From Gynurincola endophyticus (GTDB lineage Bacteria > Bacteroidota > Bacteroidia > Chitinophagales > Chitinophagaceae), in NCBI RefSeq assembly GCF_003991195.1, contig NZ_RCWL01000011.1, positions 44,064 to 108,063 on the forward strand: DNA of 64,000 nucleotides, in the 5' to 3' direction. Below, one piece after another: positions 49,901 to 58,072 of the stretch. Under the pieces are notes generated by a model. That model did not search any database and was not told the DNA's origin. It was given only the letters and a program-made list of their open reading frames with translations. Each line of letters opens with the position of its first letter. The first letter of the stretch is position 1. A program made the translations under genes and the position numbers.

Positions 49901-49986
49901 CATCCATTTTCGTGGCTGCTCCGATCATTGTAGACTTCCTGAAAAACAAACCTCTTTCAGGTTATAAACAAGACTCTACAAAGTAG
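46933..49986 (+). CDS. secDF: Fused SecDF protein export subunit
   Basis: This 1017-residue protein fuses SecD and SecF. The SecD part has [13 protein letters not shown], a large periplasmic P1 domain, and the TM region ([47 protein letters not shown]). The SecF part starts near the motif [14 protein letters not shown] (about residue 727) and ends with [12 protein letters not shown] and the final TM helices. It uses the proton gradient to help complete protein export through SecYEG. Such fusions are common in Bacteroidota. It ends at a strong terminator at 50018. Confidence 0.96.
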   Translation: [1017 protein letters not shown]

Positions 49987-50017
49987 TGCAACATTAAAAT
50001 TCAATCGATTACACATA

Positions 50018-50046
50018 CCCCCCAATTCGTTGGGGGGATTTTTTTT
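50018..50046 (+). terminator. UUCG-loop terminator of secDF
   Basis: CCCCCCAA-TTCG-TTGGGGGG (50018-50037) forms a stable 8-bp stem with a UUCG tetraloop and is followed by a T run on the plus strand. A second weaker CCCCAAATTGGGG hairpin follows directly at about 50048-50060. Confidence 0.92.
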
Positions 50047-50169
50047 ACCCCAAATTGGGGAGAAAATTGCATTTTGAGAAGGGTACATATTTTGCAATGT
50101 CTCATTAACTAACGTTAATGATATACTATTAGAGGAACTGTAAGCATAAAACTCATCAAAAAAGATTAC

Positions 50170-50871
50170 ATGAACGAACATAAATTTAAAGTCCTACTGG
50201 CCGAAGATGATGATATGTTAGGTGGCCTGATCAAGAACCATTTGACCATGGCCGGATATGAAGTAGAACAATGTACCGATGGCAGAACAGCAATTGAACG
50301 TTTCGATAAAACTAAATTTGATATCTGTATACTCGACGTAATGCTTCCGGTGAAAGATGGATTAACCGTTGCTAAGAAAATACGACAGATGAGTGATATC
50401 ATTCCTATTATTTTTCTGACGGCAAGGCTGATGGAAGAAGATAAAATCATGGGATTCAAAACAGGAGCCGACGATTATATCACTAAGCCCTTCAGCATGA
50501 AAGAATTGCTGTTGAGAATGGATGTATTTCTCCGCAGAACTAAAAAACTCTATTCAGATCAGGGTATTAAATACAATATCGGCAGTATGAAATTTTCTTA
50601 TACTGACCTGAAATTGGAAACGCCTAATAATCAGTATAATCTTACTCAAAAAGAGGCTGATTTATTGAAGTTTTTGTGTCAGCATGCCAATCGTGTTTTA
50701 AAAAGAGATGAGGTATTACTGAATGTATGGGGCAAAGATGACTACTTTCTTGGCAGAAGTATGGATGTATTCATGACCAAACTAAGAAAGTTTTTTAAAG
50801 ATGATCCGGAGGTAAATCTTGAAACCATCCACGGCGTAGGTTTCAGGTTTAATGCAAATATCCTGGCATAA
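50170..50871 (+). CDS. OmpR/PhoB-family response regulator
   Basis: This 233-residue protein has a receiver domain (EDDDMLGG near the start, acceptor Asp in CILDVMLPVKDGL at about 56, TAR and KPFSMKELLLR) and a C-terminal winged-helix DNA-binding domain (TQKEADLLKFLCQHANRVLKRDEVLLNVWG, then RSMDVFMTKLRKFFKDDPEVNLETIHGVGFRF). It should activate or repress target promoters when phosphorylated. No histidine kinase gene is next to it, so the cognate kinase is elsewhere. Confidence 0.93.
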   Translation: MNEHKFKVLLAEDDDMLGGLIKNHLTMAGYEVEQCTDGRTAIERFDKTKFDICILDVMLPVKDGLTVAKKIRQMSDIIPIIFLTARLMEEDKIMGFKTGADDYITKPFSMKELLLRMDVFLRRTKKLYSDQGIKYNIGSMKFSYTDLKLETPNNQYNLTQKEADLLKFLCQHANRVLKRDEVLLNVWGKDDYFLGRSMDVFMTKLRKFFKDDPEVNLETIHGVGFRFNANILA

Positions 50872-50922
50872 TATTCAGAAAAGCTGTTTTCTTTTAAGGC
50901 CATTACTATTTTCAAATACAAC

Positions 50923-50979
50923 ACTCCCCTTTGAGACAATGCTATAAAATCGGCAACAATACTCATAGGGGAGTTTTTT
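50923..50979 (+). terminator. Long-loop terminator of the response regulator gene
   Basis: ACTCCCCT (50923-50930) pairs with AGGGGAGT (50967-50974), with a T run on the plus strand. The loop is about 36 bases, longer than usual, and may itself fold. Confidence 0.6.
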
Positions 50980-50998
50980 ATGCTTACTTTACAAAGTA

Positions 50999-51334
50999 TT
51001 AAGTATTAAACGAGCTTCCACAGCCACAGGTTTTTGATGCATTGGGATTACTAAAGCTGAATCCACGGGCATTCAGTCCATCTAGCCAATCGATTTCCAT
51101 TCCTGACACATAAATTCCGTGTGCCGGTAACATTATATATTGAATTCCTTCAAATTCATATAACTCATCCGCTTCCTGCTTATCATCAAATCCGAGTAAA
51201 TAGGTGAAACCGGAACAGCCTCCACCCTTCACCCCTACCCGTAAGAATTTGGTGGTATCAAATTCCGGAGCAGTGATTATACGCTTCAATTCAGTCAACG
51301 CTCCGGCCGTAAATAAAATAGGCCCCTTGTTCAT
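50999..51334 (-). CDS. HesB/IscA-type iron-sulfur carrier
   Basis: I start at 51334 (MNKGPILFTAGALTELKRI), giving 111 residues; the upstream start adds 14 residues before the conserved fold. The three cluster-binding cysteines are at 40 (GGGCSGFTY), 103 and 105 (CGCGSSF). The A-type carrier fold accepts iron-sulfur clusters from a scaffold and delivers them to targets. It is divergent from the gene at 51449, with 114 bp between them. No other isc/suf gene lies nearby. Confidence 0.92.
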   Translation of the reverse strand: MNKGPILFTAGALTELKRIITAPEFDTTKFLRVGVKGGGCSGFTYLLGFDDKQEADELYEFEGIQYIMLPAHGIYVSGMEIDWLDGLNARGFSFSNPNASKTCGCGSSFNT

Positions 51335-51448
51335 ATTGCATAAATTTTCAGTCAAATGTACAAATTGTTTACTCATTAGCGTTCATATAAATGTCAAACG
51401 CTTTCATCATTAATTCATTACATTTGTTACTCAAAATTCAGCTTTAAA

Positions 51449-51979
51449 ATGTACGACGAATACTTACTCCCCGCCGTATTAGTGGCTCTTCTTATTGCAG
51501 GTGCTTATATGTTCTTTTTAATGAGAAAAAATAAGCAGGAAATCAAAGAAACATTAGATCAGCATAAAAAAACAGTGGATTCTGAAAATCCTGCCAGACA
51601 ATTGCAACTACAATCCTATGAACGACTCATATTACTGGCAGATAGAATTTCATTACCCAATATTATCACCCGCGTCGGTTCTAATGTAACCGGTACAGCC
51701 AGGGAAATGCAGATTCTTTTAACGCAAACGATCAAACAGGAATTCGAATACAATGTAACCCAACAGATTTATGTTTCAAAAGAAGCCTGGGACGCTGTTA
51801 CCAATTTAAAAGATCAGAATATTCTGATCATTAATCAGGTAGCATCGTTTTTACCGGAAGGTGCACAATGCCAGGACCTGAACAGGGCCATTCTGGAAAT
51901 GCTGGTAGAACACCCTAAAGCATCGCTTCACACGATTGTGATGGAAGTGCTCAGTTATGAAGCGAAAAAACTCTTATAA
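51449..51979 (+). CDS. Conserved hypothetical membrane-anchored protein
   Basis: This 176-residue protein has one N-terminal TM helix (about 6-24, [21 protein letters not shown]), and then a predicted helical cytoplasmic domain ([30 protein letters not shown] and [28 protein letters not shown]). I do not recognise a named domain with certainty. A TACATTTG element lies at 51419-51426, upstream. It is 17 bp upstream of the mutase gene and shares its transcript, so it may be functionally linked to it. Confidence 0.7.
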   Translation: MYDEYLLPAVLVALLIAGAYMFFLMRKNKQEIKETLDQHKKTVDSENPARQLQLQSYERLILLADRISLPNIITRVGSNVTGTAREMQILLTQTIKQEFEYNVTQQIYVSKEAWDAVTNLKDQNILIINQVASFLPEGAQCQDLNRAILEMLVEHPKASLHTIVMEVLSYEAKKLL

Positions 51980-51996
51980 TTTTAGTTACGATTGCT

Positions 51997-53565
51997 ATGA
52001 ATGAAAAAATTAAACAAACTGATAGTGGAATTATTGTAGACCGCTTGTATACAAAAGATGCTGCAAACTATCAGGAAATGAACGAACAACCCGGTGAATT
52101 TCCTTTTACCCGTGGCGTTCAACCTGACATGTACCGCGGCCGGTTCTGGACCATGCGTCAATACGCCGGATTTTCAACGGCCGAAGAAAGTAACCGGCGT
52201 TATCATTATTTGTTATCACAAGGTGTAATGGGTTTGAGCGTTGCTTTTGACCTCCCTACACAAATAGGATACGACAGTGACCACCAGCTATCAAATGGAG
52301 AAGTAGGTAAAGTGGGTGTAGCAATTGACAGTTTAGAAGATATAGAACAATTGTTTGAAGGAATTGAGTTAGAAAAAGTTTCTACTTCAATGACCATCAA
52401 TGCAACAGGGTTTATACTGCTTGCTTTTTATGTAGCACTGGCAAAAAAACAAGGGGCAGACTTATCAAAAGTTTCAGGTACCATCCAAAACGATATATTA
52501 AAAGAATATGCAGCCAGAGGAACTTATATTTATCCTCCGAAAGCATCAATGAGAATCATTACCGATATCTTTGAGTGGTGCAGTACAGATTTACCAAAAT
52601 GGAATACAATCTCTATTTCCGGATACCATATCCGTGAAGCCGGTAGTACTGCCGCACAGGAAATCGCTTTCACACTTAGTAACGGAAAAGCATATGTGAA
52701 GGCTGCACTTGAAAAAGGATTAGACATTAATGTATTCGGTAAAAGATTATCTTTCTTTTTCAACTCACACAATAACCTGTTTGAAGAAGTAGCAAAATTC
52801 AGAGCCGCCAGAAGAATGTGGGCCAATATGATGAAATCATTAGGAGCCACCGACCCTAAAGCAATGATGTTACGCTTTCACACTCAAACCGGTGGTTCTA
52901 CCCTTACAGCCCAGCAACCGCTGAATAATATTTCAAGAGTAACCATTCAAACATTAGCAGCCGTATTGGGAGGAACACAATCTTTACACACCAATGGTTA
53001 TGACGAAGCTTTGAGTTTACCGACCGAAGAAGCAGCAAGAATTGCACTCAGAACACAACAGATCGTTGCCTATGAAAGCGGTGTAACAGATACTGTAGAC
53101 CCTTTGGCTGGTTCTTACTTTGTTGAAAGCCTTACCAACGAAATGGAAGCTGCTGCACAACTAATCATTGATAAAATTGATGTACTGGGAGGAAGTGTTG
53201 CAGCAATTGAAGAAGGTTTTATTCAGGATGAAATTGCAAAATCTGCATATGTTTATCAAAAAGAAATCGAACAACAGCAAAAAATAATCGTCGGCGTTAA
53301 TCAGTTTCAGGTAAAACAGGAAGATAAAATTCCTGTTTTCAAAATTGACGACAGCATTCAAACTAAACAAATAGAAAAGCTGCACCAACTTAAATCAAAA
53401 AGAGATCAGCAAAAAGCAATAGCCTGCCTGCAAAAAATAGAAGCTGCTGCCAACAACGGATCTAACCTGATGCCGGTGGTCATCGAAGCGGTAGAAGCTT
53501 ATTGTACTTTAGGCGAAATCGCCAATACACTTAGAAAAGTTTTTGGAGAGTACCAGGCAAGTTGA
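51997..53565 (+). CDS. Methylmalonyl-CoA mutase large-subunit-like protein (no B12 domain)
   Basis: This 522-residue protein is the TIM-barrel part of the methylmalonyl-CoA mutase family: [63 protein letters not shown], and [19 protein letters not shown]. The Tyr and Arg in the first two motifs fit methylmalonyl-CoA rather than isobutyryl-CoA specificity. The C-terminal cobalamin-binding domain found in single-chain enzymes (about 750 residues) is absent, so a separate small subunit is needed. None is in the window. The enzyme should interconvert methylmalonyl-CoA and succinyl-CoA. Confidence 0.88.
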   Translation: MNEKIKQTDSGIIVDRLYTKDAANYQEMNEQPGEFPFTRGVQPDMYRGRFWTMRQYAGFSTAEESNRRYHYLLSQGVMGLSVAFDLPTQIGYDSDHQLSNGEVGKVGVAIDSLEDIEQLFEGIELEKVSTSMTINATGFILLAFYVALAKKQGADLSKVSGTIQNDILKEYAARGTYIYPPKASMRIITDIFEWCSTDLPKWNTISISGYHIREAGSTAAQEIAFTLSNGKAYVKAALEKGLDINVFGKRLSFFFNSHNNLFEEVAKFRAARRMWANMMKSLGATDPKAMMLRFHTQTGGSTLTAQQPLNNISRVTIQTLAAVLGGTQSLHTNGYDEALSLPTEEAARIALRTQQIVAYESGVTDTVDPLAGSYFVESLTNEMEAAAQLIIDKIDVLGGSVAAIEEGFIQDEIAKSAYVYQKEIEQQQKIIVGVNQFQVKQEDKIPVFKIDDSIQTKQIEKLHQLKSKRDQQKAIACLQKIEAAANNGSNLMPVVIEAVEAYCTLGEIANTLRKVFGEYQAS

Positions 53566-53633
53566 TCAGTTAAGAATTAAACATTAAGAATTAAGAGTCA
53601 TTAAAATTTTGTATAAAAAGATCTGTAAATAAC

Positions 53634-53667
53634 ACAAAGGCACGAATATTCTTATTCGTGCCTTTGT
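53634..53667. terminator. Perfect hairpin after the mutase gene
   Basis: ACAAAGGCACGAATA (53634-53648) pairs perfectly with TATTCGTGCCTTTGT (53653-53667) around TTCT. The stem is 15 bp. A T run is not prominent, so it is terminator-like and may also stabilise the 3' end. Confidence 0.65.
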
Positions 53668-53747
53668 AGCTATATGATTTACAAACTTTCAGTTCAATTT
53701 CATTCTTTTTCTTACTCAATACATTAACTTTAAGAAAACCGACTGGC

Positions 53748-55043
53748 ATGAGAAAAATTTTCACGCTGGGGATTTCTTGTATATTCTTTACATCACCCCT
53801 ATTTTCACAAAAGGCAGAAAAAAAGATTGCTGCTGCTGCAAAAGAAGTTTTACCACAGGTTATTGAATGGAGAAGGCATTTGCACCAGTATCCCGAATTA
53901 TCCAACCGCGAGGAAAAAACGGCTGCTTATATTCTTGAGCAATTACAACCACTCGGATTAGAGATTCAGTACCCTGTAGCACATCACGGCATTGTTGCTG
54001 TTTTGAAAGGTGGCAAACCAGGACCTGTAATTGCACTACGGGCTGACATTGACGCGCTTCCGATCAAAGAAGAAGTAGACATTCCCTTTAAATCGATACA
54101 AACCACTCAGTTTAATGGTCAGACGGTCGGTATCATGCATGCCTGCGGGCACGATGCCCATACTGCCATGCTGCTGGGAGCTGCAAAAATATTGAGCGGA
54201 ATGCGTAAAGATATTCCCGGTACGGTGAAGTTTATATTTCAGCCGGCTGAAGAAGGTGTACCCGCAGGTGAAAAAGGTGGTGCTTCACTCATGATTGAAG
54301 AAGGAGCACTTAAACAACCCGATGTTGATGTTATTTATGGTGCACATATGTCTTCAGGCTTACCGGTTGGCACAATCGGTTATAAGCCGGGCGCCACTCT
54401 CGCTTCCTCTGCTAATTTTAAGATCATTGTTCACGGTAAACAAGCGCATGGGGCAAGACCCTGGCAAGGAGCAGATCCGATCGTTATAGCCGCTCAGATC
54501 ATCGTACAACTACAACAGATTGTTAGCAGGGAAACTCCTTTAACCCAGGCCCCTGCCATTATCTCAGTGGGGAAGATCAATGCCGGCGTACGACACAATA
54601 TTGTACCCGAAGAAGCTGTATTGGAAGGTACCATCAGATTATTAGAAAGAGACTTCCAGGATAATACCTTCCGCCGCATTGAAGAAATTGCCAAAGGAGT
54701 AGCCAGATCAATGGGAGGAGAAGCCTCTGTCAATATTATTCCGAATAACTATGTTACACACAATGATGAAAAACTAACGGCTCATGCTGTCAGGGCTTTG
54801 GAAAAAGCAGTTGGTAAAGATAATCTTCAGCTCACCTCATGGGGAACCGCTGCAGAAGACTTTTCACATTTTGCCCGACAGGTTCCGGGTTTTTATTTTA
54901 CGGTTGGCGGTAAAGCTACAGACCTGCCCGCAGCACAAGCTCCACCCCACCATTCACCTATCTTCTACATAGACGATAGTCGCCTCGATGTTGGCGTAAA
55001 AGCATTTGTTTATCTCGTGTTTAACGGTATCCCTCAACCTTAA
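53748..55043 (+). CDS. Secreted M20 amidohydrolase, copy 1
   Basis: The protein has 431 residues with a signal peptide (MRKIFTLGISCIFFTSPLFSQ). It is an M20D-type metallo-amidohydrolase (IAA-amino acid/hippurate hydrolase class): QVIEWRRHLHQYPELSNREEKTA at about 37-59, metal ligands Cys133 and His135 in MHACGHDAH, Glu168/Glu169 in FQPAEEG, and a C-terminal HHSPIFYIDDSRLDVGVKAF. It removes acyl groups from N-acyl amino acids outside the cytoplasm. It is the first of three tandem paralogues, all on the plus strand. Confidence 0.92.
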   Translation: MRKIFTLGISCIFFTSPLFSQKAEKKIAAAAKEVLPQVIEWRRHLHQYPELSNREEKTAAYILEQLQPLGLEIQYPVAHHGIVAVLKGGKPGPVIALRADIDALPIKEEVDIPFKSIQTTQFNGQTVGIMHACGHDAHTAMLLGAAKILSGMRKDIPGTVKFIFQPAEEGVPAGEKGGASLMIEEGALKQPDVDVIYGAHMSSGLPVGTIGYKPGATLASSANFKIIVHGKQAHGARPWQGADPIVIAAQIIVQLQQIVSRETPLTQAPAIISVGKINAGVRHNIVPEEAVLEGTIRLLERDFQDNTFRRIEEIAKGVARSMGGEASVNIIPNNYVTHNDEKLTAHAVRALEKAVGKDNLQLTSWGTAAEDFSHFARQVPGFYFTVGGKATDLPAAQAPPHHSPIFYIDDSRLDVGVKAFVYLVFNGIPQP

Positions 55044-55053
55044 TGCAACAACT

Positions 55054-56358
55054 ATGAGAAAGATATTTTTATTATTATATAGTTTTATATCCCTCCCCAC
55101 CTTCTTCTATGCACAATCATCAATATCTGTTGACCAGCGAATTGCAGCAGAAGCAAACAAAATAAATCAACAGGTAATTGAGTGGAGAAGGCATCTTCAC
55201 CAACACCCGGAGCTATCGAACAGAGAGTTTGAAACCGCAGCATTTGTAAAAGCTTTATTAAAAGAAATGGGCCTTGACGTGAAAACCAATATTGCCCATA
55301 CGGGAGTAGTCGCTACACTAAAGGGCGGTAAACCCGGTCCGGTAATCGGACTCAGAGCCGATATGGATGCATTACCTGTGCTGGAACGGGGGGATCTTCC
55401 TTTTAAGTCAACAGCCAAAGGAATTTATAACGGTGAAGAAGTTCCCGTCATGCATGCCTGTGGTCATGACGCACATGTTGCCATGTTACTGGGAGCGGCA
55501 AAAGTATTATCCTCTATGCGCGATCAGGTACCCGGAACGATCAGGTTTGTATTTCAGCCGGCAGAAGAAGGTGCACCAGCAGGTGAAAAAGGAGGCGCAC
55601 CGCTAATGATTGCCGAAGGTATCATGGATAATCCTGCAATAGAAGCTATGTTCGGTATTCATATTTCTGCTGAGCAGGACCTTGGAACCATAGCCTACCG
55701 GTCTGGTGGTCTGGCAGCCTCAAGCGACCGGTTAACGATTAAGGTGAAAGGAAAACAAACACATGGAGCATCGCCATGGCAAGGTGTTGACCCGATCGTT
55801 ATCAGTGCCAATATCATCACGGCACTACAAACAGTAGTATCGCGTCAAACAGAACTGACCAAATCACCATTGGTGGTTACCATCGGAAAAATTGACGGTG
55901 GCATAAGGAGTAATATCATTCCTGAAGAAGTAGTAATGGACGGCACTATCCGTTGCCTTGATGCCACCGTTCAGGAAAAAGCGCATGAAAAAATTAAACA
56001 GGTAGCAGAAGAAATCGGCAAAACGATGGGAGCCGATGTTACGGTGACCATCAGAAAATCGACGCCGGTATTAGCGAATAACGAACAACTGGTAAATTAT
56101 TCTATACCCGCCTTAATTAAAGCCGCCGGAAAAGATAAAGTGTATGCCGGCGAATGGGGAACAGGTGCTGAAGATTTTGCTTTTTACGGACATCGTGCAC
56201 CGATCTTCTTTTTCAGAGTAGGCGCCAGGCCCGTACATTTAAGCAAAGAAGAAGCATTTTCACATCACACACCCGACTTTTACATTGATGACAGCCGCTT
56301 AGATGTAGGTGTAAAAGCTTTTGCGTATATTGTAATGAACGGAATACCCGCGAAATAA
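55054..56358 (+). CDS. Secreted M20 amidohydrolase, copy 2
   Basis: I start at 55054 (MRKIFLLLYSFISLPTFFYAQ), giving 434 residues with a signal peptide; the longer frame starts inside the end of copy 1. It has the same motifs as copy 1: QVIEWRRHLHQHPELSNREFETA, MHACGHDAHVAMLLGAAKVL, FQPAEEGAPAGEKGGAPLMI, and the DSRLDVGVKAFAYIV end. The central loop that follows the dimerisation region differs from copy 1. It is 10 bp after copy 1 and 14 bp before copy 3, so all three are probably one operon. Confidence 0.92.
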   Translation: MRKIFLLLYSFISLPTFFYAQSSISVDQRIAAEANKINQQVIEWRRHLHQHPELSNREFETAAFVKALLKEMGLDVKTNIAHTGVVATLKGGKPGPVIGLRADMDALPVLERGDLPFKSTAKGIYNGEEVPVMHACGHDAHVAMLLGAAKVLSSMRDQVPGTIRFVFQPAEEGAPAGEKGGAPLMIAEGIMDNPAIEAMFGIHISAEQDLGTIAYRSGGLAASSDRLTIKVKGKQTHGASPWQGVDPIVISANIITALQTVVSRQTELTKSPLVVTIGKIDGGIRSNIIPEEVVMDGTIRCLDATVQEKAHEKIKQVAEEIGKTMGADVTVTIRKSTPVLANNEQLVNYSIPALIKAAGKDKVYAGEWGTGAEDFAFYGHRAPIFFFRVGARPVHLSKEEAFSHHTPDFYIDDSRLDVGVKAFAYIVMNGIPAK

Positions 56359-56372
56359 CCAAACTATCACTT

Positions 56373-57680
56373 ATGAGAAAATTTCATCAGGGTCTGCTAT
56401 TCGCATTGCTGTTACCTGCATTTGGTGCTGCTCAGAAAAAGACCTCCATCGATCAGCTGATCGTCTCCAATGCCAATGACATTTTACCGCAGGTCATTGA
56501 ATGGCGCCGGCATTTGCACCAATACCCTGAGTTATCTAATAGAGAAGAAAAAACTGCACAATACATTGCAGAGAAGTTGCGTGCGATGGGAATAGAAGTG
56601 CAAACCGGCATTGGTAAACACGGTGTTGTAGGAATACTCAAAGGAAAAAATGCCGGCCCCGTAGTGGCGTTACGCGCCGATATGGACGGATTACCGGTTT
56701 TGGAAAGAGCAAATCTCCCCTACAAATCAGTAGAAAAAGGAGAATACAACGGAGAAACCGTTCCTGTTATGCATGCCTGCGGGCATGATTCACATATGGC
56801 AATGCTATTAGGCGCAGCCAAAGTATTAACCACTTTAAAAGATCAACTATCCGGCACCGTTAAATTTATATTTCAACCGGCAGAAGAAGGTGCACCAGAC
56901 GGTGAAGAAGGTGGTGCTCCACTAATGATCAAAGAAGGTGTTATGCAAAATCCGAAAGTAGATGCCATCTTCGGTATTCATATCTCCGCTCAATTGCCGA
57001 TTGGTACCATCGCTTATAAGTCAGGGCCCTTCATGGCAGCCTCCGACTGGTTTAAAATTATCGTGAACGGTAAACAATCACATGGTTCTACGCCATGGAC
57101 TGGTGTTGATCCGATTGTAGTCGGAACTACCATCACCAATGCATTACAGACAATAGTATCGCGCCAGTCTGATCTGACCAAAGCACCGGTAGTGATCACT
57201 GTAGGAAAATTTCATAGCGGCGTAAGAAGTAATATCATACCTGAACAGGCTATTCTGGAAGGAACGATCAGAACATTAGATAAAAACATGCAGGAAGAAG
57301 TACATGCACGCATCATAAAAGTATCCAGAGAAGTGGGAGAAGCAATGGGTGCGAGGATAGATGTGAGTATTGACAAAAAAACTGCACTGACCTACAATGA
57401 TCCTGCATTAGTAGAACGTACATTACCCTCTTTGGAAAAAGCTGTGGGAGGAAAACAAAATCTGGTACAAAGTACCTGGATTACCGGAGCTGAAGATTTT
57501 TCGTTTTATGGAGAACATGCCCCCGCCTTCTTTTTTAATGTGGGAGGCAGACCTGCCAATGTAAGTTTGGAAGCATCTTTCCCACACCACACTCCTGACT
57601 TCATTTTAGATGACAGCCGGTTAGATGTTGGAGTGAAAGCTTTTGTGCAAATCGTATTTGATTATACAAATAAGAAATAA
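56373..57680 (+). CDS. Secreted M20 amidohydrolase, copy 3
   Basis: The protein has 435 residues with a signal peptide (MRKFHQGLLFALLLPAFGAAQ). It shares QVIEWRRHLHQYPELSNREEKTA with copies 1 and 2. The metal motif is MHACGHDSHMAMLLGAAKVL (Ser in place of Ala next to the His). FQPAEEGAPDGEEGGAPLMIKEGVMQNPKVDAIFGIHIS resembles copy 2 more than copy 1. It ends with HHTPDFILDDSRLDVGVKAFVQIV. All metal ligands remain, so it is likely active. It is followed by a hairpin at 57697. Confidence 0.92.
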   Translation: MRKFHQGLLFALLLPAFGAAQKKTSIDQLIVSNANDILPQVIEWRRHLHQYPELSNREEKTAQYIAEKLRAMGIEVQTGIGKHGVVGILKGKNAGPVVALRADMDGLPVLERANLPYKSVEKGEYNGETVPVMHACGHDSHMAMLLGAAKVLTTLKDQLSGTVKFIFQPAEEGAPDGEEGGAPLMIKEGVMQNPKVDAIFGIHISAQLPIGTIAYKSGPFMAASDWFKIIVNGKQSHGSTPWTGVDPIVVGTTITNALQTIVSRQSDLTKAPVVITVGKFHSGVRSNIIPEQAILEGTIRTLDKNMQEEVHARIIKVSREVGEAMGARIDVSIDKKTALTYNDPALVERTLPSLEKAVGGKQNLVQSTWITGAEDFSFYGEHAPAFFFNVGGRPANVSLEASFPHHTPDFILDDSRLDVGVKAFVQIVFDYTNKK

Positions 57681-57696
57681 TTAAACTACCATTAAG

Positions 57697-57728
57697 GAAT
57701 TTAGAAATTAAGAAGATTCTAAATTCCT
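57697..57728 (+). terminator. Hairpin after the M20 operon
   Basis: GGAATTTAGAA (57697-57707) pairs with TTCTAAATTCC (57718-57728), 11 bp, with a 10-base loop. The T run is weak, so it may be a terminator or an mRNA-stabilising hairpin. Confidence 0.5.
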
Positions 57729-57733
57729 CCTGT

Positions 57734-57892
57734 GTTTGAAAAGGGAATTTGAAACATGAAGAAAATGATGGTATGAAGGTAAAGCAGCGCGGAATACAGC
57801 ACTTCATTCGCTTTTCAGCTTCATTCCCTTCATGTTAAAATGGTGATCATAAGATAGAATAAGCCAAAGCGAAGCGGCAGGAGCTTCTTAAT
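57734..57892. repeat. Intergenic repeat, copy A (~160 bp)
   Basis: This first copy of a roughly 160-bp sequence is followed almost immediately by a second. Within it, AACATGAAGA-AATGAAG near the start and CTTCATT--CTTCATGTT near the middle form an imperfect inverted repeat with arms of about 20 bases. It ends with AAGCGAAGCGGCAGGAGCTT. No ORF with coding character is present. It is probably a palindromic intergenic element. Confidence 0.8.
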
Positions 57893-57900
57893 TTCTTCTA

Positions 57901-58060
57901 TGTTTGAAAATCGAATTTGAAACATGAAGAAAATGAAGGTATGAAGGTAACGCAGCGCGGAACACAGCACTTCATTCGCTTTTCAGCTTCATTCTCTTCA
58001 TGTTAAAATGGTGATCATAAGATAGAATAAGCCAAAGCGAAGCGGCAGGAGCTTCTTAAT
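57901..58060. repeat. Intergenic repeat, copy B (~160 bp)
   Basis: This second copy is nearly identical to copy A apart from a few substitutions. Copies A and B stand in direct orientation about 167 bp apart, with the same inverted repeat and the same GCCAAAGCGAAGCGGCAGG end. It lies directly before the end of the gene at 58073. Confidence 0.8.
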
Positions 58061-58072
58061 GATTCAATTATA

